Assembly: GCA_963710975.1 (NCBI GenBank)
Contig: CAVQCG010000005.1
Span: forward strand, 930,001-994,000
DNA length: 64,000 nt
Source: JBBQXH01 sp963710975
GTDB taxonomy: Bacteria; Actinomycetota; Thermoleophilia; Gaiellales; Gaiellaceae
Direction of reading: 5' to 3'
Shown here: piece by piece, positions 1 to 10,698 of the stretch
Position numbering within the stretch: position 1 is the first letter of the stretch
How the letters are laid out: the number at the start of each line of letters is the position of its first letter
Translations under genes and position numbers: made by a program
Notes under the pieces: generated by a model
Told to the model about the DNA's origin: nothing
Seen by the model: the letters and a program-made list of their open reading frames with translations, nothing else
The model's database searches: none

Positions 1-79
1 CAAGCAACACCACAGTTTCCCTGTAAACAGACCCTTTCTTGAGGCGCCGGTTTGAGCTCTGGTGGCCGCCCGGACAATT

Positions 80-102
80 GCGTTGTACCCGCCACGTACC
101 CG
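80..102 (+). repeat. 23-bp direct repeat, left copy (candidate attachment site)
   Basis: These 23 bases recur without mismatch at 25161-25183 in the same orientation; flanking bases differ on both sides. The unit contains GTACCC twice, separated by GCCAC. A perfect repeat this long is not expected by chance in 64 kb, and the right copy lies 41 bases after a tyrosine-recombinase remnant. The pair is therefore read as left and right junctions of an integrated element; that role is inference. Confidence 0.6.
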
Positions 103-140
103 CGAGCGCAACCCAACCAACCCATGAGGAGTACGTCGAC

Positions 141-572
141 TTGGCGAAGCCGAAGGAAGTCACTGTCCCCGAGACGACGAGGAAGGCGCTACGCGAGTAC
201 TTGAACAGCGCGGAGGGCGCCGAGTTCACTTTGGAGACGGCGAAGCGTTGCGCCCAGGTGATGAAGAAGTCCTGGTACACGTGCTCGAACTGCAAAGTCC
301 GCAACGAGGTTGAGATCGACGATAGCCGTGGTTCGATCGCCGCCTTGGCGTTCATGCATGAGTACAGCGTCGGGAAGCCGGAGCGGGACGTCGAGACAAT
401 GGACGTGACGAAGCGCCTGGGGGACATGACTGAGCGGGAGCGCGAGGCGCTCCGTGCTCAGCTGTACGCGAAGGTCGGCACGGTGTCCGTTGAGACGAAG
501 GAGCTGGTGTGGCGGGCGCGGGCCGGCGACCGGGCCTCGCTTGATGCCTGTTTCGCTCTACTGGTTCCGTAA
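141..572 (+). CDS. hypothetical protein, 143 aa, first gene inside the left repeat
   Basis: No family is recognised. The TTG start at 141 is chosen because GAGGAG lies at 126-131, nine bases upstream; the frame is open further upstream but that part looks non-coding and crosses the repeat at 80-102. The protein is hydrophilic and probably mostly helical. It has one CSNC motif near residue 50, like half of a zinc ribbon with no second pair visible. A segment with TEREREALRAQLY follows at about residues 99-111. No membrane segment or signal peptide is seen. Its place beside the candidate attachment site fits a mobile-element gene, for example a phage-type DNA-binding protein, but nothing in the sequence proves that. 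Confidence 0.55.
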   Translation: MAKPKEVTVPETTRKALREYLNSAEGAEFTLETAKRCAQVMKKSWYTCSNCKVRNEVEIDDSRGSIAALAFMHEYSVGKPERDVETMDVTKRLGDMTEREREALRAQLYAKVGTVSVETKELVWRARAGDRASLDACFALLVP

Positions 573-911
573 GGTGATGCCGTCTCAAGTGTCAGAAGAT
601 GAGGCGGGACGCGACGCGCGCTCCAACTAAAGGAGTGTCACGGCGTCGAAGAAGATACGAGCCCTGCGCATCGGCATCCCGGGGGACGCCCGCGCGGGGC
701 TCCTTGAATGAATCAGTTGGAAGAGGCGGGAGCCTCGCCCATCGGCATATCGCCCTCGCTTCACTCCACCCTAGGCTGCGCGCGGCGTAGCGGCTAAGCA
801 GCCACGGAATCTAGAGAACCACTGCTTATCCACTGGGCTATGGGGAAGGCCGCCGTGAGTGGCCTGCTCGGCGCAGGGCTCCTCGCTACCGGCGGCGATC
901 CGGGACGACTT
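573..911. other. gene-free stretch with a possible broken gene start
   Basis: No convincing gene. At 630-636 AAAGGAG is followed by ACG GCG TCG AAG AAG and an open stretch that reads like a protein start (TASKKIRALRIGIPGD) but stops after about 24 codons near 712. A phage gene that has lost its ATG and been truncated would look like this. The minus strand at about 797-845 resembles the 5' half of a tRNA but does not complete one. Confidence 0.3.
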
Positions 912-1177
912 CTAGGCGCTGGCTGCCACTCGCCGGAAGTCGACATTGTTGATGCTGACGCCGGGGGCTGCCCAGTTGCTCGGGCTGATCGCCGTGCCTG
1001 CTCCTCGGTCTCGAAGACAACGAACGCGAAGCCGCGGCCGCCGACAGGCTCTAGCCAATAGCCCGCGACAAAGCCGGGAGCGGAACCGATCTTGGGCAGG
1101 ATGTCATCCGTGAGTGCGTTGGCTGCCGCCGACGCCTGGTCCGGGTCGATCGTCAACTTGACGAGTGCTGCGTGCAT
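912..1177 (-). pseudogene. antibiotic-biosynthesis-monooxygenase-like (ABM/Dabb) small protein, one frameshift
   Basis: The start is ATG at 1177 with GGAGAAG just upstream. The protein begins MHAALVKLTIDPDQ and carries the ferredoxin-like alpha/beta pattern of small ABM/Dabb proteins (PGFVAGYWLEP, FAFVVFETEEQA), so a dimeric monooxygenase-like or stress-related role is likely. After about 70 residues the frame must shift at the run of five G at 963-967 to recover the ending SINNVDFRRVAASA and a TAG stop. The span of 266 bases is not a multiple of three. A real decayed gene and a homopolymer sequencing error look alike at this one site. Confidence 0.6.
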
Positions 1178-1394
1178 GAGCTTCTCCGTTTCGTCGAGGT
1201 TTGTCTCCCTCGTCGAGGAGTAGGACCTGGCTGCGACCAGAAAGTTCATCGGCTTGGCCCGCCACGCACTGCGTGGCGGGTACGCATATGAACGGTGTCC
1301 GCTGACGTCCGTTGGGTTTCGGGCGGCTGCGAGGAGACGGCCAGTAGACGAGGCGAGGCGGGCTGAGGGGGAACCGGTCGCCTGCGCGGATCCG

Positions 1395-1843
1395 TTACTC
1401 AACGCGGGTGTAGGTGAGGTCGAAGTCGGTCGTGTAGTTGGTGCCGTCCTCGGCGATCTCCCAGCGGCCGGTGATCGTGTTGCCGTCGTCGCTGAAGTCG
1501 CCGGTGAAGCGCTGCGAGAACGGCTCGCCCTCCCGCCAGAGCTTCCACTCGCCGTCGCCGATGCTCATCTCGTAGACGCGGCAGACGCCGCGCTCGTCGG
1601 AGTACAGCTGGAAGTACGTCCCGTTGGCCGCGTCGCAGCCCGATGATCGAGACAGTGTCGGGCGCCTCGGGAAGGTCGACCGTCGCGCGCTGCGACGAGA
1701 TGCGCCCCCGAGGCGTGCCACTCGAAGGTCGACCCGTCCGCGGCCCGGCCACGGCTCGCCGTCGGGCCAGGTGGCCTCGAGCTCCATTCGCCGACTAGCG
1801 GCTCGAGCTTCTGCAACGCGTGCTGTGCGGTGGGCCGGTGCAT
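1395..1843 (-). pseudogene. lipocalin-like DUF1579-type protein, several frameshifts
   Basis: The gene can only be read by hopping frames. MHRPTAQHALQKLEPLVGEW is in one frame, ELEATWPDGEPWPGRG in a second, STFEWHASGAHLV back in the first, and ATVDLPEAPDTVSIIG in the third. The tail NGTYFQLYSDERGVCRVYEM through TTDFDLTYTRVE is again in the second. The order and content match a beta-barrel protein of about 150 residues whose N-terminus, ALQKLEPLVGEW, resembles DUF1579-like proteins. Function is unknown. At least four shifts in 450 bases make one sequencing slip an unlikely explanation. Confidence 0.6.
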
Positions 1844-1882
1844 GGTTCTCCTTCGTCGTTTCGCGGGCGTGTCGACGTGAGT

Positions 1883-2160
1883 CAGTTGCTGTTGCCCAGT
1901 AGCGGGTGATGCGTTGGGCGAACGCTTTTGGCTTTTCGGCGTACATGCGCGCGCCCAGGTGGAAGGCGTCGTCTTGTAGTTGTTGTCTGCGGGCTTTGAT
2001 CAGCCTGGTGAGGTGCGCTGCTTGTCGGTGAGGGCTGGTGTCTGGTCGAGGGAGGCGTTGAGGATGGCGCGGTCGTGCTCGTCGCCGAGGAGATCGGAGA
2101 GTCGCTCAGCCTCGTCTGCGGTCGTTCGCAGGGCTTCCAGCCGTTGCGGAGGAGCACCGG
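1883..2160 (-). pseudogene. C-terminal fragment of a CHAD-domain protein
   Basis: In minus-strand order the pieces read EAERLSDLLGDEHDRAIL, then after a frameshift LTRLIKARRQQLQDDAFHLG, then ARMYAEKPKAFAQRITRYW. This is the usual end of a CHAD domain, a helical, histidine-rich fold that binds polyphosphate and related anions. The N-terminal part, and any CYTH domain, is missing. Upstream sequence (2190-2530) does not continue the family. It is one of several gene tails in this region. Confidence 0.55.
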
Positions 2161-2184
2161 ACACCCTCACGACGGGTGGTGGGC

Positions 2185-2348
2185 GATTGTGGATCAGTAG
2201 CAACGCAACGAGCGGCCCGTACATCTTCAAATACGAAGAGACGACCGGGACATTCATCGCGATCGAGATTCCGGTCGGCAGCGTCACTGCGTACGAAATG
2301 GTGGCAAGCCACGGGTGGCTCTGGGGAGTACGCCAAGGACAAAGGTAG
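2185..2348 (+). pseudogene. possible C-terminal fragment of a beta-propeller protein
   Basis: A plus-strand frame of somewhat lower GC than its surroundings reads RLWISSNATSGPYIFKYEET and ends VASHGWLWGVRQGQR with a TAG at 2346-2348. The pattern of short beta strands with W and GxLW resembles Vgb/NHL-type propeller blades. There is no start codon context or upstream continuation. This call is tentative. Confidence 0.25.
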
Positions 2349-2715
2349 TGACCACGTAATTGGGGCGCAGATCTACTCGTCCCCGACCTGGTGAGTGTGT
2401 GAAGCAGGATGGGGGGGTGTGCGCCCCTGACCCCCTCCCCGCTGGCGCCGCTTGTGCTCCGGTCCCTCCATACGATCCGCTTGAGCGGGCCTGTGAGCGA
2501 CCTGCTCGATCTGGGGCCATCGACGGTCATCGGCACGTGAATGCCTAGCCGTCCGGCAAGGTATCTTCTGCTGAGGGTGCCGCGGCAACACCCGTGCCGG
2601 GCGATCTGGCGGCCTGAACGGCTTTAGCGCAGCCACTGGGCATCGACTGAGATCGTGGGGCGACTCTGATGATTCTCATGCCGCGATCAGTGGAAGAAGT
2701 ACAGAGCGCGTGCCA
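2349..2715. other. gene-free stretch
   Basis: No gene with credible composition or family resemblance was found on either strand. No strong -10/-35 pair or inverted repeat was recognised before the glycosyltransferase at 2716. Confidence 0.4.
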
Positions 2716-3747
2716 ATGGATCCCCTCGTCACCGTCATCATCCCGACTCGTAATCGCTGGTCTTTGCTTTGGCGAACTCTCCACGGCGCGCTGAACCAAG
2801 AGGATGTCGCGATCGAAGTCATCGTCGTAGATGACGCGTCGACTGATGGCACAGAGTTGAGGCTTGCCGGTATCAAGGACAATCGGCTCCGGGTTCTTCG
2901 AAACCCAGAGTGCCTGGGCGTGTCAGCTTCGCGCAACCGGGCGGTCGCCGAGGCTCGCGGCACGTGGCTCGCTTTCCTCGACGACGACGACCTGTGGGCA
3001 CCGTGGAAGCTCCAAGAACTCATCGACTGCGTTGCCCGGACGGAGGGAGCTCGCTGGGCGTGCAGCGCCGCTCTGGTCGTGACCCAGACAACCGACATCC
3101 TCCAGTACTCTCCGGCGCCCGAGCCCGAGACCATGGCGTCCGAGCTCCTCATGCGAAACGCGGTTCCCGGCGGATGCTCCAACGTGATCGCGGAGCTCTC
3201 GCTCGTCCGCGAGGTCGGGGGCTTCGACACCGAACTTACTCTGCTCGCCGATTGGGATCTCTGGATCCGCCTGGCGCTGACCGCAGCCGCCGCTGTCAGT
3301 CAGGAGGCTCTCATCGCATACGTCCGTCACCCTCAGAGCATGGTCTCGGGAGGGCAGCAGGATGTCGCCCGGGAAGTCGACCTCCTCGTCTCCAAGTACA
3401 GGGATCAGGCTGCGGCATACGGCGTGCGACCCGATCTTCGCGCTCTCTACCGCTACTTCGCGCGTGCCCACCGCCGCGCGGGAAGGCGCGTTCCGGCCTC
3501 GCACCTTTACGCCCGGATCGCCGTCGGGTCCCGAAGCGTCGGCGATGCCTTCCGCGCTGTCGCGGTACTTTTCGGCGAGCGGGTCCTAACGGCGGGCGCC
3601 TGGACGAAAGGCGCAAGGCCCGGGACCTGCCCGTCCGACGATCCCTCGCCGCCCCGCCTGGCTCGACGGCTTCCGTCTGATCGAAGTGGACAGGATTCCG
3701 AGCAACGTAGTGGACATCGGCCGGTCGCCGGCGATCCGCTCCGGTGA
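2716..3747 (+). CDS. GT2 family glycosyltransferase
   Basis: The protein is an inverting family 2 glycosyltransferase, expected at the cytoplasmic face of the membrane to add a sugar to a growing lipid-linked glycan. The N-terminus LVTVIIPTRNRWSLLWRTLH is the nucleotide-sugar Rossmann start. VDDAS is near residue 41, and FLDDDDLW near residues 91-98 supplies the DXD metal site. GGFDTELTLLADWDLWIR near 172-189 is the acceptor/catalytic-base region. ATG at 2716 is preferred to GTG at 2710. After about residue 290 the sequence becomes low-complexity and proline/arginine-rich; the last 50 residues are probably out-of-frame reading. The catalytic domain is the only intact GT2 in the first 21 kb. 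The same family recurs as relics at 3655-4130 and 19380-19622. Confidence 0.75.
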   Translation: MDPLVTVIIPTRNRWSLLWRTLHGALNQEDVAIEVIVVDDASTDGTELRLAGIKDNRLRVLRNPECLGVSASRNRAVAEARGTWLAFLDDDDLWAPWKLQELIDCVARTEGARWACSAALVVTQTTDILQYSPAPEPETMASELLMRNAVPGGCSNVIAELSLVREVGGFDTELTLLADWDLWIRLALTAAAAVSQEALIAYVRHPQSMVSGGQQDVAREVDLLVSKYRDQAAAYGVRPDLRALYRYFARAHRRAGRRVPASHLYARIAVGSRSVGDAFRAVAVLFGERVLTAGAWTKGARPGTCPSDDPSPPRLARRLPSDRSGQDSEQRSGHRPVAGDPLR

Positions 3748-4130
3748 GTAGCCGCCCGAGATCCAAACGGCGAAGGTCTTCCACGTCTCGCTAGACGCGG
3801 CGCTCCGCCAGTTGGACGTCGAGCTTCGATACCGCGAGATGCTGATGACCGTCACCATTGGAGGCGAAGCGGTCGGCGAGATTCTTCTGCCCGCCGCTGA
3901 GACGATCTTGGTGGACATGCAGCGCGGGCGCAGTACTTGTTCGACCTCCACGGAAGGCTTCTGGCGCGGTTTCCAGCGCTGGTCTTTGATGGCGTGACCT
4001 GTGACCCCGCCACGTCCGCAGGCGCGGCCGGAGCGGGTGCGAACTCGATCTTTCGCCGGAAGGTGTTCGAGGACGTCGGGCTCTTCGCCGAGGATCTCAG
4101 GCCGGGTACAGTAGCGCTCGCCGTATCACC
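3655..4130 (+). pseudogene. relic of a GT2 glycosyltransferase with a large internal deletion
   Basis: The first part reads VFHVSLDAALRQLDVE, then RYREMLMTVTIGGEAVGEI. This parallels the N-terminal non-catalytic domain of the tandem glycosyltransferase at 16659-19342 (FEVSVDGPLRDLEV, then RYRETLLVVRRRGAVIGEI). After a few dozen residues it jumps to AGAGANSIFRRKVFEDVGLF, which parallels GAGANSIFRRTGLEEIGLF of the same protein. The nucleotide-sugar-binding half is absent and an in-frame TAG lies near 3747. It is a deleted paralogue, not a working gene. Confidence 0.65.
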
Positions 4131-4381
4131 GACATGGAACGCACACCCTTGGGAACCCCACCGCGTCAGCGGACCCATGAGACGCCAGCCGCAGCACCGT
4201 CGATCCCTGTGAGTCCCGGGCTCGGATCGCGTCCACGTAGCGTTTCTAGTTGACCGTTCGACGAACGACCTGGAGCCTGCTAGGGCCTCCGCGCGCCGCT
4301 GCCGCCTAGGTCGGACACAGGAAGATGACGACACCAACTCCTGCTCGGGACAGAGGGAGCGACACCCTCGATCGGGGTCCC

Positions 4382-7106
4382 CTACCGGCCGGTCACCGCA
4401 ATCCGGTAGACCCGCCCGGCGTCGCTGTCGAGCACCAGCAGGCTGCCGTCCGGAGCCATAAGGACGTCGACCGGACGGTTCATGCGCACGAAGTCGCTGG
4501 TCGTCGCACCATACGTTCCGTCGTCTCGCCGGGTCGGGACGACGCGCAACACGCTGCGACCAGTGTCGCCCCAGAGCGCGACGAAGAGGTTGTTGCGGTA
4601 GGCGGCCGGGAAGGCCGTTCCGGAAGAGAACGCGAGCCCGGCCGGTGCTGCATGCGGCTGGATCTCGGCGAGTGCGGGAAGCGTCCCCTCACAGTTGAGG
4701 CCCTTGCCTTGGCCCCAGCAGAACGGCCAGCCGTAGTCGCCCCCTTCGCTGACCACGTCGATCTCGTCCTCGATCTCGAGCGTCGCACCGCCAGACCCTT
4801 CCGCTCCATTGTCTGCTGCAAAGAGCGTTCCGTCCTCTGGATGGAACGCGAGGTCGTACACGTTCCGCAGCCCCGCGCGAAGGGCGCGCATCCGGTCCCG
4901 TTCGGGTGACAGCGCAGAATCGACGCGGCGAGCGGATTCGTCTCAACACACGCGTTACACGTCGACCCGACACCGAAGTAGAGCATGCCGTCAGGGCCGA
5001 TTGCCATGCCGTTGTTCGCGTGCACCGGGTAGGCAGCGGGGAGGTCACCGATAAGCGTGCGCCGTTCATCGGCGACAAGATCGCCGTCGACATCCCGCAT
5101 CGCGAGGATCGATCCACGCACCCCGACGTAGACCTCATCCCCGTACGGGAGGATCCCCGTGACCTGATCGAGCCCATCCGCGAAGGTCACCGCCCTGCCG
5201 AGCCCCCACTCGCCGGCTCGGAAGGCGTACACGGCCGAGCCGCTCCCGGCCTCCATGACTCCAACCAGCAGTGTGCCGTCCGGGAGAAGCGCCATCGCGG
5301 TCGAGAACGGGAGGCCGTCAACGACGATCGTGGCCTTGAACCCGTCCGGCAGCGTAGTGTTGACGGCCGCAAGGTCGTTCAGCGGCTCGCGCGGCCCGGG
5401 GGCGCTCCGGGTCGCTGCCGGAGCATCCGGCGGCGCACGAAAGGGGCCCGGCTCGAACTCGGCCACAGCTGACTCACACGACGCTCGATCCCGGACGAAC
5501 TCGGTCGCTCCCGTGTTCGCGTCGACGAAGAGGATCTTCCCGTAAGGGGCACCCTGGTCGCCGGAGTACACCGGCGGCGCGTAGCTGCGGAGTCCCTGCG
5601 CCTTCCCGGTGCTCGCCCAGTCGTCGAGCCTCGAGTACGGCCCGGCCAGGATCTCGGGATAGATGAACCCGTCGGCACATACGAGCTTCGAGCCCTCGAA
5701 TACCGGATAGGCACGGAGAGATGGATTGTCGAGCGTGACGCGGACGGCTCCGTTGAGGTCCCAAGTGTCGTAGAAGACGGGTACCCGCTGCGCTGTTTCC
5801 CCGGGCATGTCGAAGACGTAGATCGTGCTGTCGTTCGGAGGCCGGGGTGCGTGGTCGACGAACGCGAGCACCCTGGCCTGGATGTCGGATGCACGGTCGT
5901 AGGCCGCCACGTCGTCCCTGACCTGAACGGTGTACCCGACCGCCACCAGCACGCTGACCGTGAGGGCAACGGCCGAGGGCCACACCCGCCGACGCGGTTC
6001 GCGCCGGAACAGGAGAAGACCGGCGAGCATCGCGATCGCATAGAGAGTAAGGACGTAGCCGAACGTTGCCAGGATGTTGAGGCGGTTCTCGAGACCGAAC
6101 ACGCGCTCGGGCTCCCAGTACGGCTCCGGGACATAGATCACGTATCCGGCGCCGATCGAATGACCCCCGCGGCAGCCACGCCGAGCCACCGAACCAGATC
6201 GTCCCGTACCGGAGGATCCGGTCGCCCGCGCAGTAGCGCCCCGCCCACGCCCGCGAGCACGGCTGCCGTCAACACCGGGACGATCCAACGGGGCGCATCG
6301 ATCGGCAGCGCCGAGGTGACGAAGAGCGCTGCGGCCCCGCTGGCGAGCTCGGGCACGTGTCGGAGCTGTTCACCGAACGTGCCAAGAGGCTTGTCGGTGA
6401 TCGACGCCGAGTACGCGAGCGTCGCACCAAGAGCGACGAGGTCGATGAGCCACAGTCGCAGCGCCAGACGCCACGGGGCCACGAGCGCGTAGACGAACAC
6501 GAGGACCAGCATCGGGCCCGCCGTCACCTCGTAGAGCAGGAGGCTGGCGACGTAGAAGGCGACCGCCACTCCGTGGAGGGCGATGCCTCGCCGGCCCGGC
6601 GTCCTCAGGCCCTTCAACGCAACCACGACTCCGACGAAGAAGAGGATCAACGCAATGTTGTTGATGCTCGCCGCAGCCCAGAGGCGGCCTGTGTCAGACC
6701 ACGGGAAGAGGAGCGCGAGAGTCCCGATCGCTGCGGCCGCGATCGGGTTGAGCCGCAGCGTCCGCAGCACCCAGTAGAAGGACGTGGACGGAGGACCCCG
6801 AGGCTCAGCGCGAGCGCGAGATGGAGCGTCATGAACGTCCCGAACACGGCGTGCGGGAGGTTCAGAAAGAACGCCAGGACAGGACGCCCCTTGAACTCAT
6901 AGAAGACCTCCACGCTGTTCCAGAAGCCCGGGTCGGAGAGGTGCTTGATCGCATCCGCGTTTGACCAGTCGTCCGAGTAGAAGCCGCCGTCGACGAGCAT
7001 GGGTCCCGAAGATGGCGACGCCGACCACGGTGAAGAGCACCGTGGCAGCGGCGAGCTCCCATGCCGTGGGTCGGGCGGTGGTCAGGAGCGGGGCCGGATG
7101 GGACAC
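4382..7106 (-). pseudogene. polytopic membrane protein joined to a glucose/sorbosone dehydrogenase-like propeller, frameshifted
   Basis: From 7106 (GTG) the protein begins MSHPAPLLTTARPTAWELAA and runs through several membrane segments (AAATVLFTVVGVAIF, PVLAFFLNLPHAVFGTFMTL, NNIALILFFVGVVVALKGL). This pattern resembles GT-C-type or polymerase-like envelope proteins. After a soluble stretch the same reading frame continues at about 5390 into LPDGFKATIVVDGLPFSTAM, NNGMAIGPDGMLYFGVGS and YDLAFHPEDGTLFAADNG. That part matches PQQ glucose/sorbosone dehydrogenase propellers. Frames must be changed near 7010, 6790, 6165 and 4890. No stop separates membrane and propeller halves, so a genuine fusion or loss of an intervening stop is possible. 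It ends a five-gene minus-strand glycan run. Confidence 0.6.
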
Positions 7107-7157
7107 GAACGCCGAGGCGCCTGCTCGAGCGGCCGACGTTGAGACCCGATTCCCATG

Positions 7158-10100
7158 TCAGGAAGCGGCGAGCTTCGCCACGAAGCCCGCGAACGAGTCG
7201 AACCCCGACACCTCGATCCGCGGCATCGCGAGCAGGTTGTCGTCGAAACGGGCCCGCCCGTGCCGGGTCGTCACCCCGTACGTGTAGCCGCACGCGCCCA
7301 CGAGCTTTTGCACGGCAGCGTCCGTGTCGCCGTACGGATAGGCAAATACGTCCGGAGCGACCGTGAGCTCCCGGGTGAGGGTCGACCGTGAACACGCCGC
7401 TTCTCGCACGACCTCCTCGGGAGAGAGCGCGGTCAACGGAGCATGGCTCATCGAGTGCGCGCCGAACACGACCCCGTCGTCGCGGAGCCGCCGGATCTCC
7501 TCCCAGCCGAGCAGAGGCACCGCCTCGCCGGACGCCCGGTCCCAGGTGTTCGAGCCGCCCACGGCTCCGGGGACGACGAGCACGACGGCCGCAAAGCCGT
7601 AGCGGCGCAGCAGCGGCCAGGCGAACACGTCGAAATCGCGGTACCCGCCATCGAACGTGATGAGGATGGCTCGTCCGGGGAGAGCCTCCTGGCGATGTGC
7701 GGCCTGCCGCCATTCCTCCAAGCTTGCGCCTTGGTAGCCGGCGTCGCGCAGGTACCGCAGCTGCTCCTCGAACGCCTCCGGGGTGACCCGGTACCGTGCT
7801 GTCATCGAGGGGCCTGCCGGAGACACACGGTGGTACATGAGCACCGGAAGGCTGCTCGTCGAAACGGTGGTCGCAGCCGCTGTCTGGGCCGGCATTCCCC
7901 CGCTCCATCGGACGGTCTCGGCGACGCGCGGGGGCGGATCCGTCGGTTGCGGCAGCTCGACGATCTCCATATCCGCTCGCCCGTCACGGCCGCCGAACGG
8001 GGCGGCGGCAAACAGCTGGATCCGGTATAGCGGCATCCGGAGCTCCTTCACGAGACTAAGGCCTGCGGCTGAGAGCGTCTCCCCGATCGTCCTCCCCCCG
8101 AACGGAAGCGACCAGTCGTATCCCGGAGCATCCGGATCGTCGACGACGAGGTTCGCGTGCGCCGTCACGAGGCACCCGCCGGGCTCGAGCGCTCCGGCGA
8201 GCTTGTGGGCCAGAGATCGCAGCTGCTGCCGATCGCGCGCGAAGTACAGAACCTCGCTGCATACGATCAGGTCGAACTTCCCCGGCACGGGGTCATTGAA
8301 GAGATCGAGCCGTTGGAAGCTTACGTTGGTGAGCCCGGCGCAGCGGTCTATCGCCCTGTCGAGCGCGATCCGCGAGAGGTCGGTTGCCACGAGGTTATTC
8401 ACCCTCGGCGCGAGCATGAGCGTGAAGTGCCCCTCCGCACACGCCAGCTCGAGCGCCCGCCCGGCACGCTCGGGGATCAATTGAAGGGTCTGCTCGTACT
8501 TGGTCTGTTCGTAGCGGCTCGAATACCGCCACGGATCGGAGCTCGTGGCGAACAGCGTCTCAAAATGTTCGCGATTGGCCTGCGAGGCCCGATCCACTCT
8601 CGGGAGCGACCCACTCGCCCCTCGCCGGGCAGCCTCGACGCGTGCTCGGCTGAGATCGACGAGCTCGGGCACGCCCAGAACCGCCCCGTCCGAGCCCTCA
8701 CCTGGCTGAACGCTCTCGCCCGCGAGCACGGCAGCTTCCTCCAGAACGTCAGCGACTGCCGGCGGCAGGGCTGACCGCCGCGACGCGCTCGTTCCGAATA
8801 CATTCACCCGCCGCCTCCCGAGGATGAGCCCGGGGCTGAGGGCGTCAGCCCACATCCCCGACGTCCGGGCAGTCACCCGCAGCGAGTGGCGGAGGGCACG
8901 ATCTCGTTCGAAGGGCCGACCGAATACACCCTCGCGAACCGCTGCTCTCGCGAGCTCGAGACCCGTGTCCGCCGTGATCGCCACCCTCACGGCGTGCGCC
9001 GAGACGAGCCCGCCACGGGCCGGAATGCTCACCGCGCCGATGGGTGTTCCCCCGACGGACGCGACGATGTGGAGTTCCTCCCCGTCGACGTCGACCTCGG
9101 GGATCTCGTCGCTCACTTCGACAGCGACCACTCCGTGGGCGGCGCGGACACGGTTCTCCGGGGGTGCCTCGTACCATCCGGGGTCGTAGAAGCTGTCCAC
9201 CGGCCATACCGGTCGCCCCCAGAGCTCCTGCAGAAAGATCGCCCAACCGGCCCGGGTGTGCAGGGTGGAGTCGAAGTCCGGGTCCTCGGGCGATAGCCCG
9301 GCGAGCCCCAGCGCCTCGAGCCTCGATGACCGCTCCCCGAACAGCTCGCGCAGGTCAGCGTATACCGACCGCTCGAAGAAGCGGCCGAGGATGGGCCACG
9401 CGAGCTCGGCCGCGATCGCGTCGGCAACGACGGCTCCCGGTACCGTCTTGCCACACGCGGGCAACTCGATCGCCGCCAGCCGATCCCCTTCGACGGCGAC
9501 AGCGACGTGGAGTCGGTCGACTCCCTCGGGCACGTCCACGTCGAGGATCGGCCCGGCGACGTCGACCCCGACGACCCGGATCGAGCCGACAGTGACCGGG
9601 TCCTCGCCGACGACCCGCTCGGCGATACGGCGCTCGAGAGCCCGCCGTGCCCGGAGGGCAAGCGATGGCGCACCCGACTGGGCCTCGAGCGCCTCGAGGA
9701 ACTCGTCCATCCGCGGCGAGACCCGGGCGAGGAGCTCGGGCCAGGCCGCCGGCACGGCACAGGACGGGATCGGCGTGGAATCGAACAGCCGCTCGGCGAC
9801 TTCGTCGGGCGAGAGGCCCGGGTCGCGAGCGTCCTCGACGAATGGCATCAGCCCGACCGCGCTCTCGCCCCGCCCGATCAGCAGCCCGCCCGACCAGGCC
9901 GCGAAGAGCAGCTTCCGACCCGGCAGCTCCTCGCGAGGCAGGCCGCCGGCATGGTCAGGATGGGGCCGTTGCACCCTCGGGTCGTCTCCGTAGCCCTGAG
10001 CCAGCACCCGCAGCCCGTCGCGGATGACCTGTGCGCCGTCGGTGACGGCCGAGTCCGCGCGCATGCGATAGAGCGCAACCGGCCCCTGCACCGCACCGAA

Positions 10101-10683
10101 GCGAGCGCCGGTTCGTGCGATCCGCTGCCAGATGGTCCCAGTCCTCACATGTCCGCAGCGAGCAGTCGAACCCCCCGACAGTGACGATCAGGGAGCGCCG
10201 AATCATGCACGAGTGGGGCGGAAACGGACAGTACCGCGCAAGCACCGGGTAGAGGTCACCTGACTCCGCGAGCTGCTTCTCGTCCGCCCGAGAGCCATCG
10301 GGGGCGATTCGCACCCAGCCGCAATGGACGCAGCCGAGCCCGGGCGTCTCGACGGCCGCCGCCGCTAGGCGCTCGATGTGTTCCGGCTCGAGCCAGTCGT
10401 CGGCGTCGAGGAAGAGGAGCCATTCGCGCCGGGCGTGCCGGATGCCCTCATTCCGTGCCGCGCTGACGCCGAGGGGCTGCTGTCGAACGAGCCGGATCCG
10501 CGGATGACGGTCGGCGAAGCGAGACGCAATCTCGGCAGTCGGATCGCCCGACCCGTCGTCGACGACGATCGCTTCCCAGGCGGGGTGCGTCTGGACGATC
10601 AGCGAGTCCAGCGTCTCGGCGAGCGTCGCCGCCGCGTCGCGTGCGGCGATGACGACCGAGACACCGGGAGGTTCGCCGGTCAA
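7158..10683 (-). pseudogene. GT2 / class I methyltransferase / polysaccharide deacetylase fusion, one frameshift
   Basis: This is a three-enzyme glycan-modifying fusion of about 1,170 residues. A GT2 domain comes first (GVSVVIAARDAAATLAETLD, VDDGSGD, LFLDADDWLE). A long linker region follows. Next is a SAM-dependent methyltransferase (RALELACAEGHFTLMLAP, ATDLSRIALDRA, FDLIVCSEVLYF). The end is a NodB deacetylase (LPVLMYHRVSP, FGAHSMSHAPLT, FAYPYGDTDAAV). Proteins with this order are known in actinobacteria. Translation starts at a TTG 15 bases after the HAD gene stop. One inserted base near 10131-10137 breaks CEDWDLWQRIAR. The deacetylase motif reads TFDGGY instead of TFDDGY, so a metal-binding aspartate is lost. 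Both defects point to inactivity. Confidence 0.8.
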
Positions 10684-10698
10684 CTCCCCCGGAGGCTG

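Noticed and set aside
26..45. GTTT/AAAC inverted arms near the very start (about 15-28) as a second recombinase core site
   Set aside because: The short symmetric sequence has no counterpart near the right end of the island, so it was not called.
795..846. tRNA-like 5' half on the minus strand (AGCCCAGTGGATAAGC followed by a CTCTAGA loop)
   Set aside because: The anticodon stem has mismatches and no T arm or acceptor partner follows, so it is not a supported tRNA gene.
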